Below are positions 42,528 through 55,504 of a stretch of DNA of 64,000 nucleotides, in pieces. The stretch comes from Schistosoma mansoni (Eukaryota; Platyhelminthes; Trematoda; Strigeidida; Schistosomatidae). The stretch covers positions 18,558,245 to 18,622,244 of the forward strand of contig NC_031496.1 in NCBI RefSeq assembly GCF_000237925.1, read 5' to 3'. A program made the position numbers and the translations under genes. Position 1 is the stretch's first letter, and every line of letters begins with the position of its first letter. The notes beneath the pieces are model-generated. The model did not search any database. It had not been told where the DNA came from and worked only from the letters and a program-made list of their open reading frames with translations.

Positions 42528-45192
42528 ATCATAGAAAACTAATGTTAGAAAAATGCAAACGGTAGTAAAAATTAAGATCCGTTGACTATTACTGCTTTTT
42601 AGTAAAAAAAACAAAACGTTTGAAATGATTAGGGTCAAGCGAAACGCTCACAAAAATATGATTAGATTCAGCGAATTAAGCAATATTTAGCTGAAATTTG
42701 AATTATAAATTTTATCCTTAGTTACCAGGTCTTATTGATGCATTCTTCCAAGTAACTCATACTATAAACGAACGTCTTTTGATTTAGTCTTTTAAAAACC
42801 AATAGAGATAAATTCTGAACTTGAAAGAACAAATTTTCTTTTGGTTAGTTACTGTTTATCAATGTATATTTGGTACATAGTCAAGAATAAAACCAAGAAT
42901 GCTTCTTTGGGAGTCTAATGTATATCATGAAAAATGAGTATTACTCTGTTAGGTTACCGGTGAACTTTATCAAAGGTCAGTACCTTTTCGCTGTAGATTT
43001 TAATGGAAATTTTTAATATCTGAGTCAGTGTAAATACTTTAAAACAATATTATAGGTCAATTAGGACACATCATAAATAACCTGGTTATTAGAAAATAAA
43101 ATCTGATACATTTCATGCAGTGATAAAAGAAATCTGATTTTGCCAGAAAAGTTAATCTAATCTTATCATCCCCAATAAGTTTTGTAGAACGATTAAATCT
43201 TTATCTGGGTTCCATTGATCATTTAAGTGGTATCAGTAAATTACGAAAACTGCTATCAATTATTCATTGGTTAGTAGCACAATCGTCATGTAATGAAATC
43301 GATTAAGTTACGATTGACACAATAAATCATAGATGATGTTTAACTAAAGGTTACACTGTATTATACAGAAAGTGAAAGTACTAACTGTTAAATATTCATT
43401 TATTCGCTTCACAACACATTGGACTTATTAAGTCTAATTGTTCTGGGTTGGACTTCATAAAAAGTTAGGTACATGTGTTAAGTAGGAGCTTTGGTCGAAT
43501 CCCAGTGTAAACGAACTGTAATCAATAAACAAATTTTTCCATCTTTCGGATCTTATGTATTATCCGGATTATTTTGACAACCTACAAAAGCCTATAAGAG
43601 GAATACAATATGCTCTACATAGAGCATCTTAAGCTATTTGTTTGGTATCCTTTGTTTATCTGAGTTGATCAAATGTCAAGAACACACTTTTATAGCTGAA
43701 TTAGATAGACGCTTAGATCAAAGCTATAAATTTACAACTTAAATACGGAAGAGTGTAAGTAACACTTATGAGAATTGGTGATATCAACAGGTTTCTCTGA
43801 CAGGGATCTGTAGCGTATTGGCTAAAAGGAGAACCCATTAGGTCTAACGATGTTCAAGTCACCTACTCTCTATTGTAAAATATTAACAAGTTTCTAAGTT
43901 TCTTTCTACTCTGCGCGGTCCTCTAATATATATTAGTAGATATTAAGTAAATTAGACGTTTGCTGATTGAACTGGCTAGTGTTATAAATTATTTAAACCT
44001 TTTATATTCTAAATATGAAATAATTATGTTGAAATTATATGAAACGTAGTTAGCTGATATATATTCCAATTGCCTGATGGTCGAGGAATTATGAAATAAC
44101 AAAAACTCATAAGCTTGTCGGCATTATCGGAACTTCTGAAAATGAAGTAGTACTTCTGAAGTGGCAATAATATTATTCATATCGGTATGTCACGAACTCA
44201 TTTTATTACCTAGTTTCATCCCATTCAGTTATTATGCTAGATTGGTTTTAGATTTCCTAACTAGTGACTAGATTAGTGAATCATAAAGAATTTACACGCT
44301 TGTGAAGAATTTATAAGCTCAGTTATGAGATTAGTAAGTAATATGTAGGTAAATAGGTCGAAAATTGGATTTTCGTGTATCGTGTATTATACTACCGAAG
44401 GACACATTTTGTCCAGATTTCAGATAAAAAAAACAAACCAGCATCGGATTTCATCAGCTAAATCATAATGATCTAAATACTAGATAACTATTCAGTCTAC
44501 TTATAACTCACTTTATCGGCTAAACAATGAGTGGATAGGTTTGTTTCATACAATTGACCACCTACCAACTAGTGCAAGTGATATTGCATTACTCATTTAG
44601 TTTAGTAGTATGTTTTCGGTTAGATTATATTTTCTGATTTTTTATGTGTCAAATAGCACTTTTCAGTACCAGTGAGGCAGTTATCAGGAGAGGCGCCTAA
44701 GTCAAATAATTCAGCTACGAGAAATATTATGACCACATTAAAAAAAATTGGTGATGGAGAAAATTATCTCATCTATCACCGACCTCTTTTCGTTTCAAAC
44801 TCCATTGATTGTGGTTTAGTCAAAATATTAGTAACTTAGCAATTTAAACCATTTCAAACAGAATACTGATTTTCTTTTCGAAAAAAAACCAAACGATTTA
44901 AGTACTATCCTAATCTAAACCAAGCATATAACCATGATGTAAATTGTAAATTTATACAGAATTTGGCAGGAAGATTTATTTATTATAATACTGTCTATTT
45001 GTTTGTCTTTACTGTTCTTTATTTAATGTCTATCTAATGACCTTAACTCATGATTTGAAATGACTGATATATTTTCGTTTGTCATTACAATGTAATTCAG
45101 GTTAAATTTATGATTCAATGGATTTCTCTCTTTTATTCAATTTAATCATTTTAAATTATTCAAGAGAAAACAATCAATTGATTAAACTGTGT
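42528..45192. other. AT-rich DNA without supported genes
   Basis: A box B-like GGTCGAATCCCAG at about 43493 may be an eroded tRNA-derived repeat. Nothing else is recognisable. Confidence 0.45.
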
Positions 45193-45262
45193 ACTTTACA
45201 TTGAATCTCTTCAGTTAAATCTGGATCACTTTACATTGAATCTCTTCAGTTAAATCTGGATC
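45193..45262. repeat. Exact 35-bp tandem duplication
   Basis: Two identical 35-bp copies (45193-45227 and 45228-45262), each starting ACTTTACATTGAATC and ending TCTGGATC. The lack of differences points to a recent event or a polymorphic site. Confidence 0.95.
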
Positions 45263-45346
45263 AAGTGAATGTAGTCAAGATTTTGAATTTGGTATATCGG
45301 TAAAAAAAAAAGTTGTTCTATGCTTTGTGTGTGCGTTGATAAATGT

Positions 45347-45371
45347 TATATATATATATATATATATATAT
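45347..45371. repeat. (TA)n microsatellite
   Basis: About twelve TA units, uninterrupted. Confidence 0.9.
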
Positions 45372-45509
45372 GCGTCTTTGCATGTTTGCCTTAAGAATTT
45401 TAGCAAAACTTACGAATATATCGTGTTCTATTTAATGGTTATCAACCTACTTAAAATCTATCATCATATTGTTAGACTATTCTGCTATAACTTTAGTTAA
45501 CAGACTTTT

Positions 45510-45580
45510 TTGAAAAGACAGTTATATAGTCGAATTTCAGTAGTAGATTAAAGCTAGATTAGCAAAATTTCTTAGACTTA
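45510..45580 (-). mobile_element. HHR family 2 tail remnant
   Basis: TATATAGTCGAATTTCAG and TTAAAGCTAGATTAGC resemble the reversed family 2 tail (ATAGTTGAAATCATGAGTC, GAAGCTAGACCACC). Old and truncated. Confidence 0.4.
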
Positions 45581-45691
45581 TTAATGAGTTGTTGATTCAT
45601 AAATCAACTTAATAAATTCTGTAATTAATGATACAATAGATTCATTTTATTTAACTTGCTATAATACAAATATAATGTGAATGAAATATAA

Positions 45692-46420
45692 TTAAATATA
45701 TGACCACGAAAGTGAAAACAGGCGGAATTCAAACGATCAAGAAGAAGTCCCTGTTCATGAGCCTACAATTCAGAGGGGATGCGGCAAGTGAAATACTAAC
45801 ACAGAGATTACGCAAAACAATCCAAAAATCTTACAACTCCGGTGAACTACGTTCAGTGTTTTCTAAGCGCCCAATGGTGACATCAAGGCTAAAAGATGAA
45901 TTACCTAGAATGACCACCTCATTTTGTATTTATCAGTTCGAATGCTCCTGTGGAGCAAGTTATATTGGTCGAAGTTCTAGGAATTCATATTGTCGTGCTC
46001 ACGAACACCTCCCAGCGTGGCTAAGCAAAAGTCTGGCGAAGAAAGTGAACAGCTCAGTATTGACCTATTTAGTCCAAACTAGTCATACTGCCAGTATGAA
46101 CCAATCCTTTTCAATTATTTATAGGGTCACTAATTTTTGCCAAGGCTTGTTGGGCTTAAAGTCCTTCAAACGGCTGAGGCAGTGGCCATCACGATGAAGA
46201 AACCGGAGCTATGTGTACAGAATAAATATCTCCAACCCCTGCTCCTCACTTGGCCGACCACAAGACCAATTAATCAATAGTAATCTTAGCTATTGGATGA
46301 CCTAATTTGACTATGTACTTACGACCTTTAGTAGTCAAATGTAATCGTCTCTCCTATCTTTATTCACAAATCTTTGTATTATTATTATTATTAATAGTTA
46401 AACATCATTATTAATCTCCC
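45692..46420 (+). mobile_element. Penelope-like element, 3' part
   Basis: A 5'-truncated fragment with the C-terminal GIY-YIG region of a Penelope-like element, followed by about 140 bp of 3' flank ending in an ATT microsatellite (46376-46395). The next element starts at 46437, immediately after its own target duplication, so that insertion landed at or just past this element's 3' end. Confidence 0.75.
45700..46280 (+). pseudogene. Penelope-like GIY-YIG endonuclease region, frameshifted
   Basis: Residues about 20-60 hold the FRGDAASEIL region that precedes the endonuclease in Penelope-like polyproteins. Residues about 75-110 read IYQFECSCGASYIGRSSR and then a CRAHEHLPAWL motif: a GIY-YIG-type module with its CxC signature, YIGR, an Arg-rich turn and the EH pair. 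The frame from 45700 ends at 46197. The family's conserved end (KVLQTAEAVAITMKKPELC and then LLLTWP) continues in the frame of 46155 up to TAG at 46278-46280, so there is a frameshift near 46150. The reverse transcriptase domain is missing. Penelope-like proteins reverse-transcribe their RNA and cut target DNA with this nuclease; this copy cannot. Confidence 0.82.
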
Positions 46421-46436
46421 CCATACATGGTCCATT

Positions 46437-47401
46437 TGGAGGACAGCTGACAGATGCATTTCCAGTAAGGACCGGAGTCAGACAAGGCTGTCTACTCTTC
46501 CCATTCCTCTTCCTTCTGGTGATTGACTGGATTATGAAGAATTCGACATCTGAAGGGAAATACAGAATACAATAGACTTCTCAGAATCAATTAGATGATT
46601 TGAACTTCTCAGATGACCTAGCCCTCCTCTCTCATGCACACGAACAAATGCAGATGAAGACAACAAATGTAGCAGCAGCCTCTGCATCGATAGGCCTCCA
46701 CATTCACAAAGGAAAATGCAAGATTCTCAAATGAGACACGGAGAACACCAACCCAATCATACTGGATGGCGAAACTCTGGAAGAGGTGGAAACATTCACG
46801 TACCTGGGGAGCATCGTTGATAAACAAGGAGGATCGGATGCAGATGTAAAGGCGAGGATTGGCAAAGCAAGGGCAGCATTTCTACAATTGAAGAACATAT
46901 GGAACTCAAAACAACTCTCAACTAAATTCAAAGTCAGAATCTTCAATACGAACGTCAAGACAGTCCTACTGTATGGAGCTGAAACGTGGAGAACTACTAC
47001 GACCATCATCAGGAAGGTACAAGCATTTATAAACAGTTGTCTACGCAAAATACTCAACATCAATTGGTCGGATACCATCAGCAACAGCGTTTTATGGGAG
47101 AGAACAAACCAGCTTCCAGCTGAAGAGGAAATTAGGAAAAGACGTTGGAAGTGGATAGGACATACATTAAGGAAATCACCAATGTGCATTACAAGCCAAT
47201 CCCTAACTTGGAATACGAAAGGGAAGAGGAAAGGAGGAAGGCCAAAGAACACATTATGCCGAGAAATAGAAGCAGATATGAAAAGGATGAATGTGAACTG
47301 GAAAGAACTGTAAAGGAAGGCTCAGGACAGAGTTGGATGGAGAATACTGGTGAGCGGCCTATGCTCCTCGACGAGGGGTAACAGGCGTAAGTAAGTAAGT
47401 A
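46437..47401 (+). mobile_element. RTE-like retrotransposon, 5'-truncated, 14-bp target duplication
   Basis: A 965-bp insertion from within the reverse transcriptase to the 3' end AACAGGCGTAAGTAAGTAAGTA, a short tandem-repeat tail typical of RTE elements. The flanks ATACATGGTCCATT (46423-46436) and ATACATGATCCATT (47402-47415) agree in 13 of 14 bases. The element shares its 3' end with those at 12.5, 14.0 and 18.4 kb and is the best preserved of them. Confidence 0.88.
46440..47390 (+). pseudogene. RTE-like reverse transcriptase, C-terminal half
   Basis: In frame order: RT motif B region VRTGVRQGCLLFPFLF (about 46470-46515), where a stop follows about 20 codons later; motif C LNFSDDLALLSH (about 46600-46635), the FADD box with A changed to S but both catalytic aspartates kept; a second stop at about 46732; then a long clean frame from 46786 with [48 protein letters not shown] and [15 protein letters not shown], ending in the GRPKN segment. 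A frame change after 47310 shows the usual end (RVGWR..). Earlier RT motifs and the endonuclease are absent. Once an endonuclease-reverse transcriptase; now dead. Confidence 0.85.
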
Positions 47402-47415
47402 ATACATGATCCATT

Positions 47416-50400
47416 CACTTCGCATTGATCTCTCCTTATTACGTCTTACCAATTTTTCACACAATTTAGTCTTCCACTCGATCGAATTGTAATTGCACTA
47501 TCATATCTCTCTCATCCTATCTGACCCATATTTATTCTGATCACAGATCTTAAATTTTCACTTAACATATATACATATTCAAGTTAACCTCCTACATGAA
47601 TCATATCAACAATAACAATCTTATTCTATTCTGTTTGTTAATCGTAAGTTTACATGCTTTAAACTATGTACTTTGCCTTTAACCTGACCATTTTTCGGAT
47701 TATTAATTTGTATATATAATTGTAGAACCTGAAGAGAATTTATCGAAAAGAATATTCTTCGTTCAAATATTGGTCTTTGAATGAAATATATTTATCGATC
47801 TTTGTAATTACAGTGCATTAATAGATAGATTCGAAGATGTATATAAGTCCTTTCATAAATCATTTGATCTTTGTTTTAAACAATACTTCACTATCTATTT
47901 ATTTGTTAGACCACAGTATCGAAAATTCTAACGTACCTAGAAAGGGTTAGGTTGGTTTAGTGCAAAATGGTTCTATTCCAGTGAATGAATTATCATGAAG
48001 CAATAAAAAGTTTGGTCAATATCTGAAGTTGTAAATCTAAATTTTTATTGAGCTTATCTATCACTAACACATATGTTTATGCAATAGTATAGTAGTAGGT
48101 GATAACAGTAACATTTAATTGTTAGAGACATATGAGGTCGAATATATGAACTTGACTAATGACACTTATGATAACTCTACATGTCATCATAAGTCATAAA
48201 ATATTAGTAGAATCCCTGTTATATGAAACGAAAGTTTCGGAAAAGTGACTTCTATCACTACATTGCTATCAGTAATATGTATAATACTGGTTGTTAGATA
48301 CTTTATATCACTCGCTTTTTTTAACTTCTAAATCTTTCACACAAGTAAGTTCGATTTACTAGTTAATAGTCTAATATATTCTAATTTGAACTTGAAAGAA
48401 TCTAGGTCTTGTTCAGCGAAATGTGATATAGTTATTGTTATGTAAAGGATGAAAATAGATAAAAGAAAGTATATATATTAGGTGTTCGAGAGTTTCTTAA
48501 TTGTACCAGCTTGATTACTGTTAAGATACTATTAATCATAAACTATTCTATAGACTGACTGGTAAAATCTGTAAGTAGATGAAAGCCCGTTCTGTTGTAT
48601 TTGATGAATTATGATTTTTCAAACATTTTGTGAGTATTTGAGTTGATATTCTTTTTTGTTCGTCAATTGCTTTCTCATTCTTTATCAAATCAATAGTATC
48701 ATATGATGATTGCAATGTAATGAAACGAGTTAATTTCATTGCTTTGCTAAATGTAATTTAAGTGTATATACAAATAGAAATACATTAATAGAAATAATAA
48801 TTATGCATATAGTACTTTTTACAAAATAATCAGTTGTAAGACGTTGAATTATTTAACTTATTAAACCTATGCTTATTTTATTTAAAATGTATTTCTGGCT
48901 CTCTCTCTTTCTCCCTCCTTCATTCGCTCACTCTCACAATCTTCTATTTATAATTCACCAATCTCACATTAACCCACCTTTAAACCAAAGCATTAAATGT
49001 ATTCAGGTAAAGAGAGTATGATTTATGACAGGAATGATAGATAATATAGTAAGATGTAAAAGAAAGGTCAATGCTGTTTGCCTTGAATAGTTCGTCGAGT
49101 ATGTATATGTATTGATGCATGTGCTTTAGTGTATTACTTTTCGTTTCCAAGAACTATGAGGAGTAAATAAATTATAGAGATAAATAATAGAAAAAAATGT
49201 GGAAAAAACACTTGACTTTTGCTTGTGATTTATTACGATTTCTATGATTACGATATTCTATGTTATCTCCCTCCATTTTCATTGTAAATTATTACGATGT
49301 ATATAATTGAATAATAAATTTTTGAAGTTATTTCAATACCTGGATTTGAAATATATTTTGCTTTTAGAATGTGCCTACTTAAACAAAATAAAGTAGGTAA
49401 GTAAGTTTAACTCAATTTCGTGAGTAAATTTTTCAAACTGTATTCAATATAACAAACAGTTACCAATATATATATCATATGGAGTTTGAATTTTTAGAGG
49501 AATAAGCATTTGAAGTGTGATTTTTATTTAAATAACAGTGGTGGAACTTAATAAAAAGACTGTTTGTGTAAAGTATTTTTAGATTCCATGTTGGAAAGTT
49601 TAATAATAACAGTATGAAAAACAGTAATAATTACAAAAGATCCCAAAGATTATCAAAGAATAAAGACCGATTTGCAGATATGGTCAGATTGATATAAAAG
49701 GAGAGGTAACATTAAAAGTAAGGATGGATCATATACATATGTATTGTTAATTTGAAGTACCCAACATTAGATTTGCAAGAAAGTGGCATAACTGTAATAT
49801 ATGTGTTGACGAATGACAACTATTATACGAATGCAAGGAAATTTATATTAAGCAGTCTAAACCCTTAAGTGATCAGTTTTTACATCACGTTGTTTCTGTG
49901 TCCAGCATTTGCAATTTATCTGTAGTGAATAGCAATTGGTTGAGTTAATTAACGAAGAGACAACGAGTGTCACTATTCTGGGTAAAGTATCAGTATATTA
50001 GTGTAGGTTTCGCAATTCGACTCACTTCCATCGTCTAAGTATACTTTGAATGATATCGTTTTCTTACAAACAAGGAATTAGGGAATAAACGATGTTCACA
50101 TAAGTATGAAACGTGTAGAGTCTGGCTAGTTTATTAGAATAAAGCTATAAACAAATTTATGATATCTATAACAAGATTTCTATCAAGATGCTAACTATTT
50201 CTATGATTAGATAGAAAAAACCCTATCAGATAACTATTACTTACCTTTTTATCACCATTATTTCTGTTATCTTTGAGAATATCATTTTAAAGATCTCGGA
50301 AGTATTCTACTTACTCTTGAATATTCTTTTAAATTCAGTAATATCCTAGTTACCAGGTCTTTTCCTAAACGAAATATTGAATAATAAGATAATCAGTAAG

Positions 50401-50560
50401 CGGTTTAAAGTTTATATTACAATTCATTCCTGATGTTAGATAACTTTTAAAAAATATTTTCTCCTAAAAGCATAGTATGTGTTAAATCTATCGAAGCGTA
50501 CAAATCACTTAATTGAGATTCTCGTAAAATCGAAGTTCACAAAACAATGATTTGTCCGAA
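47416..50560. other. AT-rich DNA without supported genes
   Basis: A minus frame at 48548-48739 is unrecognised. No family repeat visible. Confidence 0.5.
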
Positions 50561-51015
50561 ATAGCGGTTCTTTATTGAATAATATACATAAACTAGTCAC
50601 AAGCATCAAAGTGTGAGGTGTATTTGGCGTTTACCGCTTCCTTATGTCAGAAATCAAAAGGGGCTTCGATAGTGCAACTGACACCCGTTATCTGTGTCTA
50701 AACTTGATAACGGTTTATCAGCAAACAAAATTTGGACTAAGAGCAAGCAATATGGAAACTGTTGCATTTAAAAAAGGATCAAGTGATCGCACAAAATTGC
50801 GAACGACTGCTACAAGGATTCTAAGAATTTAATTATAATGATGAGTACAATAAACGTTATGACAATATGTAAATATTTTACAATATTGCACGATAAACTT
50901 GCGCTACAACATACGTGTAAAAGTTGTTAGGAATACAACTGTTTACTCAATAATAATAAGTAGTATAAAACAATACATAAAAGAGCCGGAGGGAAGTGAA
51001 TGAAGACAGAGAACG
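50561..51015. other. GC-balanced stretch, origin unknown
   Basis: More balanced in composition than its flanks, with a 62-codon plus frame (50644-50832) whose peptide I do not recognise. The purine-rich end (AGCCGGAGGGAAGTGAATG) recalls the block at 1.3-1.5 kb. Possibly an old retroelement end. Confidence 0.3.
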
Positions 51016-52809
51016 TAAAACAGTATGATTTACTTTTCAATAAGAACTTCACATTACTATTATCTTAAAAGTGGATGAAATAGCTGAAATTTAATTGTTA
51101 TTTACAGTCATTAGATTATAACAATCAATTTGGCTGATCACTCCACCTAAACTGAAATTCGATGAAGGTTACATTTCCTTTCTTCTCGTTTTCACAAATA
51201 ATTTAATAGTAATTATTTGTTATTTTCAACTTGACGAATAAATATCATTGTGTAATAATAATTGCTAAGCATCAAATTTGTATGGCAAATTGTATAGCTT
51301 AATCATAAAAGTGTCATTTTAATAAATTTTGTACACTATAAACGTGTAGACTCTTAATTTCAATTGATAGTTAAAACAGTTAATTAAAGCTTAATCTGTG
51401 AAAACAATAAATTCAACTCGTGATGTAAATACTTATTGATTAATGAACTATGAATTGAACGTGTAATAAAATAAAAAAGATATCTCATTTAGAGAAGCTG
51501 GTGGTTACAGCTTCCAAATGACTGGATATATTTTATGAACAACTGAAAAGATCACCTTTGATATTTGGTCACTAGTGTACCGTCTGCAAAATCATTCATT
51601 GACGTACATAAAGTTCAAAATATCTTATTTATTTGAAGAAGTTAGAAATTTAATCAAGTGCCTTTATTATTTGTCATGTTGATAATGGCCATTTACAAGA
51701 TAGAGAAAAATATTTAGTGAATAATGAAGCTTCAACCTTGAAGCTCCGTTAATTAGTTATAGTAATGAAAATTAAGATTATGCATAAGATATGTTGATCT
51801 ACTCCTTTAAATGCCATTGTTTATGAAAGTTACGCCGTATCTAACTGTTTTCTTCTGTACTACATAAAACTGGCTCATTATTGGTCTCTTTTTTATTACA
51901 CTACCTATATTCCATATTGTTTTGAAAAGCTATCAAAATCAAAATCCCAACTTTTGGTTTTTAAAACGAACCTGATCAATAAACCTCTTATTACCAATCT
52001 CTCTTCCAGACGAAGTTAAAACTCTTCTATTTCGCTTTTTAAAATCTCTGAGCTTTGCGTGACACTCAGCAGGGGTTTAACTGACGACGTTCTTCTCATT
52101 ATATCCTTTTCATTTCTAAGATATCATGGGTGAGAATCAAACTCGACAATTGAATTTTAATTTCACTTGACCAGTTGGTAACCAACAAAACTTGTTTCAT
52201 ATGTTTCACATGACTTTTAATCTTATAGATTGTGATCAACAATGCAAATCAGAAACTACGTATTGTCACATTTGGGACTCATCTCCTAAATGGATTTGTA
52301 AACTAGGGTTTCAACAAACGAGCTATATCGAGGCCATTCGCCGATGACAAAAATGCCAAAAATTCAGACATGAAAAAGTTCAAACTTTTAAAACTTTTAG
52401 TTATGTTTGTTTTGCGTGAATGTTTGTATATTGTAAAATGTTTGATCCTTTGCCAGCCAGTTGTACTTTTGGTACCAGTTTAATTGTAATGCTTGAACTA
52501 ATGATTCAGAGTTTTGATCATTTGGCAGTTGATTTCACTGCATTATGGAATGTCATCTATCAATCAGCATTATATGCATAACTTTAACAATAGAGATCCA
52601 ATATATGTTCATAAAAATTTTATAATCGTCCTTCATGGCATTTTTTTCAAATAATCATGAAAACTATTAATTTTTTTGAACTAGGTTGGTCATCATCAGT
52701 CATTTAAACACTTGGTAAAATTGTAGGAATATATTATTTGTTTTGTAAAACTAAGGAACTATAAGAAATCAAGTAATGTTAAAAATATTAACGATTCAAT
52801 ATCAACTCA
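51016..52809. other. AT-rich spacer
   Basis: At about 52265-52345 ATTTGGGACTCATC and GAGCTATATCGAGGCC faintly recall family 1. Too eroded to call. Confidence 0.4.
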
Positions 52810-52970
52810 GTGGTTCTCTTACTTCCTCAGATGGATTCAACCAGTTGAAAGAGTGGTCGGTGTGCACTACTATGTAGTTTTATACCAAAATCGAAAAAAC
52901 TACTGAATGATGTTCAATTTTGATTGGTTATCTAGTTAATTTTCATTCGTAATGTAGTTTAACTTGAAAA
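52810..52970 (+). mobile_element. HHR family 2 remnant (2b), old
   Basis: GGTGTGCACTACTATGTAG, TTTTATACCAAAATCGAAA and the tail GGTTATCTAGTTAATTTTC match the order at 29.2 and 19.95 kb. The core is lost. Confidence 0.45.
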
Positions 52971-54648
52971 GAAATCATTTGTTATGGATTTTTTAATTGT
53001 AACCTTAGTCCAACCAATCTTCAGACATCTGTTACTCAGAGAGGTTTTAGATAGATATAATCTACATAACTACTAGAAATCTATCTTAAAACAGCCATCT
53101 GACAGATAAACAAATTGGTTAAAACTGTATAATTTTATTATGTATTATGTAAAATAAATTTGTAACCTGTTGATAAGGTTACCTAAACTAAACGTGTTAC
53201 TTAGATTGTTTTCTTTATATCTATCATAATTCTCAGTAAAGAACATATACAGACGATGAGAAAAGCCTAGCACAATTTTATATTTCGATAAAAAGTTGAT
53301 TACATTAATATCTGCCGGTAAAATACGATACAGCTAGTTAAACTACCTGATTTTCACGATAGTTAATATATAAAATATAGAAATATCCATAAAACACGTT
53401 TACATAATAATACTATTTTAGCTTGTTGACTGTTGAAAATCGACATGTATCAAGTTACTCTTCAAAATGGACATAAATTGCCTAGTTAACAAATTATCGT
53501 TTATTGTAATTAACTCTTGTTAAGTGACATACATCTGACGCGAAGCTTAGGATGCCGAGGTCAGTCCAACTGAGAGTGGAGGTTGGTGTATAAAACAATA
53601 GTGAGTGATCACCATGTCGTATTTTAAAATAACTAGGGATAAACTATGTTGAGCATCCTGTCCAGAATAAGTCTAAATAGAAGCCTAACGATTTTAACGG
53701 GTTTCTGCGGTTTATATTTATATTCACCGATCACTTAACAACAACTAATCACATGCTATTTACTCCCTAGTAGTCTTTTAATATTATCAATGCATTTGCA
53801 ATGTAATCACTAGACGAAATGACTCAACAATATCTTGCCATATATTAGTAGTTTAGTAGTTGAGTAAAAATAATGGAAGCTCAATCTCTAGGTTTCATGT
53901 TAGTTGAAATTTTTCAATGAACCGTTTTTGAAATCTTCTGGTAAATGATAACTAAAATTCATCCTCTTACTATGGATAATTCGATAATGGAAATGATCTA
54001 TGTAACGACAGGTTAAACAAAAGAGCTGGTGATAAGTATAGACTTGATAATTAAAGGGAAATTAAATTTCTAAAAGTTATTGTTCAGGTTTATTGAACCA
54101 GTTAATAAATCCGTCAATAACCTAGAAAATATTTACGTTTATCCGATAGGGGGTTTTCAGCAGTTGGTTTTTTTTCTATTCATGGGATATTGCAGTTTCT
54201 ATGTCAAGAGCAGCCAAACGGGGACCTTCTAGAACCTCAGGTCACAAGCTAGTATGATTGTGAAAAGGAGTATTACCGGATGTAAGTTGGCCATATATAC
54301 TACTTTCTATTAAATTAAATATTTATACTACACCCCAATGAATCTTTTCCAGTGTGTTGATATATGTACATCAAAACTGATTTTTCAGTACAAAGGATTT
54401 TGAGATCTTTTGTTATTCACTTGATAATGAAAGTTATCCACTGTCACCTGATTTATTATTTGATTAATCTCACTCACGAATTTTACGCGTTCAGTAAATG
54501 ACAAAATGATGACCGATACTGTAAGAAAATGTAGTCTTCAGTAGCACTACGACTATTGATCTTCGTATTACTTGTGAGTGGTTTCGTAATATCAACCGAC
54601 TGTTAATTCCACTTTAGTTATCCACTGTCATACCCAGATTTTAAAGAC
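52971..54648. other. AT-rich spacer
   Basis: No supported feature. Confidence 0.5.
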
Positions 54649-54652
54649 GTAT

Positions 54653-54953
54653 TGTAGTGTGGTCTACTTATATCCATATAAGTAGTATATGATGGTCAGA
54701 CATAGGATGTATTTTGACAGAAGACCGATAAAGAAAGGACTGAAAGGAAGAGCAATTGGTAGGAAAATACACAGACAATGAAATTAGAGAAGATGAACTG
54801 ATATTTAGAGGGGAAACAGTGAAGATTGAGACAATTGGTTGTTAATTTACAAATTAACTGTTCATTGAATGGTTATCAGATATTAGTAAGATAGTTTGTA
54901 ATTTGAACTTAAATACATTCGATTGTCCTCCAACTGGTGTTCTGTTCACTACA
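54653..54953 (+). repeat. Solo LTR of an LTR retrotransposon (copy 2)
   Basis: A 301-bp block with perfect short inverted termini TGTAGTG...CACTACA and an exact 4-bp direct repeat GTAT (54649-54652 and 54954-54957). It aligns along its length with 5735-6036. Same orientation, no internal region adjoining. Its better termini define the family's ends. Confidence 0.88.
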
Positions 54954-54957
54954 GTAT

Positions 54958-55494
54958 AATCACGTGCGTAATTAATTAATATAATTTACCCTTTAGCTCA
55001 TTATTCCTGTATCCAAAACAATTGTTAGTTTGAGATAATAATAGTCGTATCGTCAAATTACTGCATCTTTTTTTCTATCTCAATCTTAATAATGAGATGT
55101 TTTATTATTCTTACTGACTTATAAAATATCAATCTACTCTTTCACAATATCTAACACAGAAAATCGATTTCATGTGTACAGACATAAAGCTAATGAACTT
55201 AAACGATTTTTCCGATTTCATAAAGTTCATTTTACAGATTTTCTATTATATCTCTGAAGGGAAGTAAAGTAAGACAAAATTCTAATAAATTTTTCGTCAT
55301 TCAATTGTACATATATTGCTATTGATTAGAGCAATTGTGAAAAAAGATATTCTGTATGATGCCTCTTAGACTATAGCTTAACAAAGTATACTTTTTAACA
55401 CAGGAGACAGGATAAAATTCAATTTTATTAAGATTGCTTTTTGAACTACTTAGAAGTAGGTATGTTTAAAATGAGGTATTATTTATATATATAC
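54958..55494. other. AT-rich spacer
   Basis: No supported feature. Confidence 0.5.
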
Positions 55495-55504
55495 CCTTAT
55501 TATT

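Noticed and set aside
46704-47464. Long minus-strand frames opposite the RTE element
   Set aside because: They mirror the plus-strand reverse transcriptase, which carries the recognisable motifs.
52265-52345. Thirteenth family 1 copy
   Set aside because: Only two short matches (ATTTGGGACTCATC, TATATCGAGGCC) in uncertain order; too weak.
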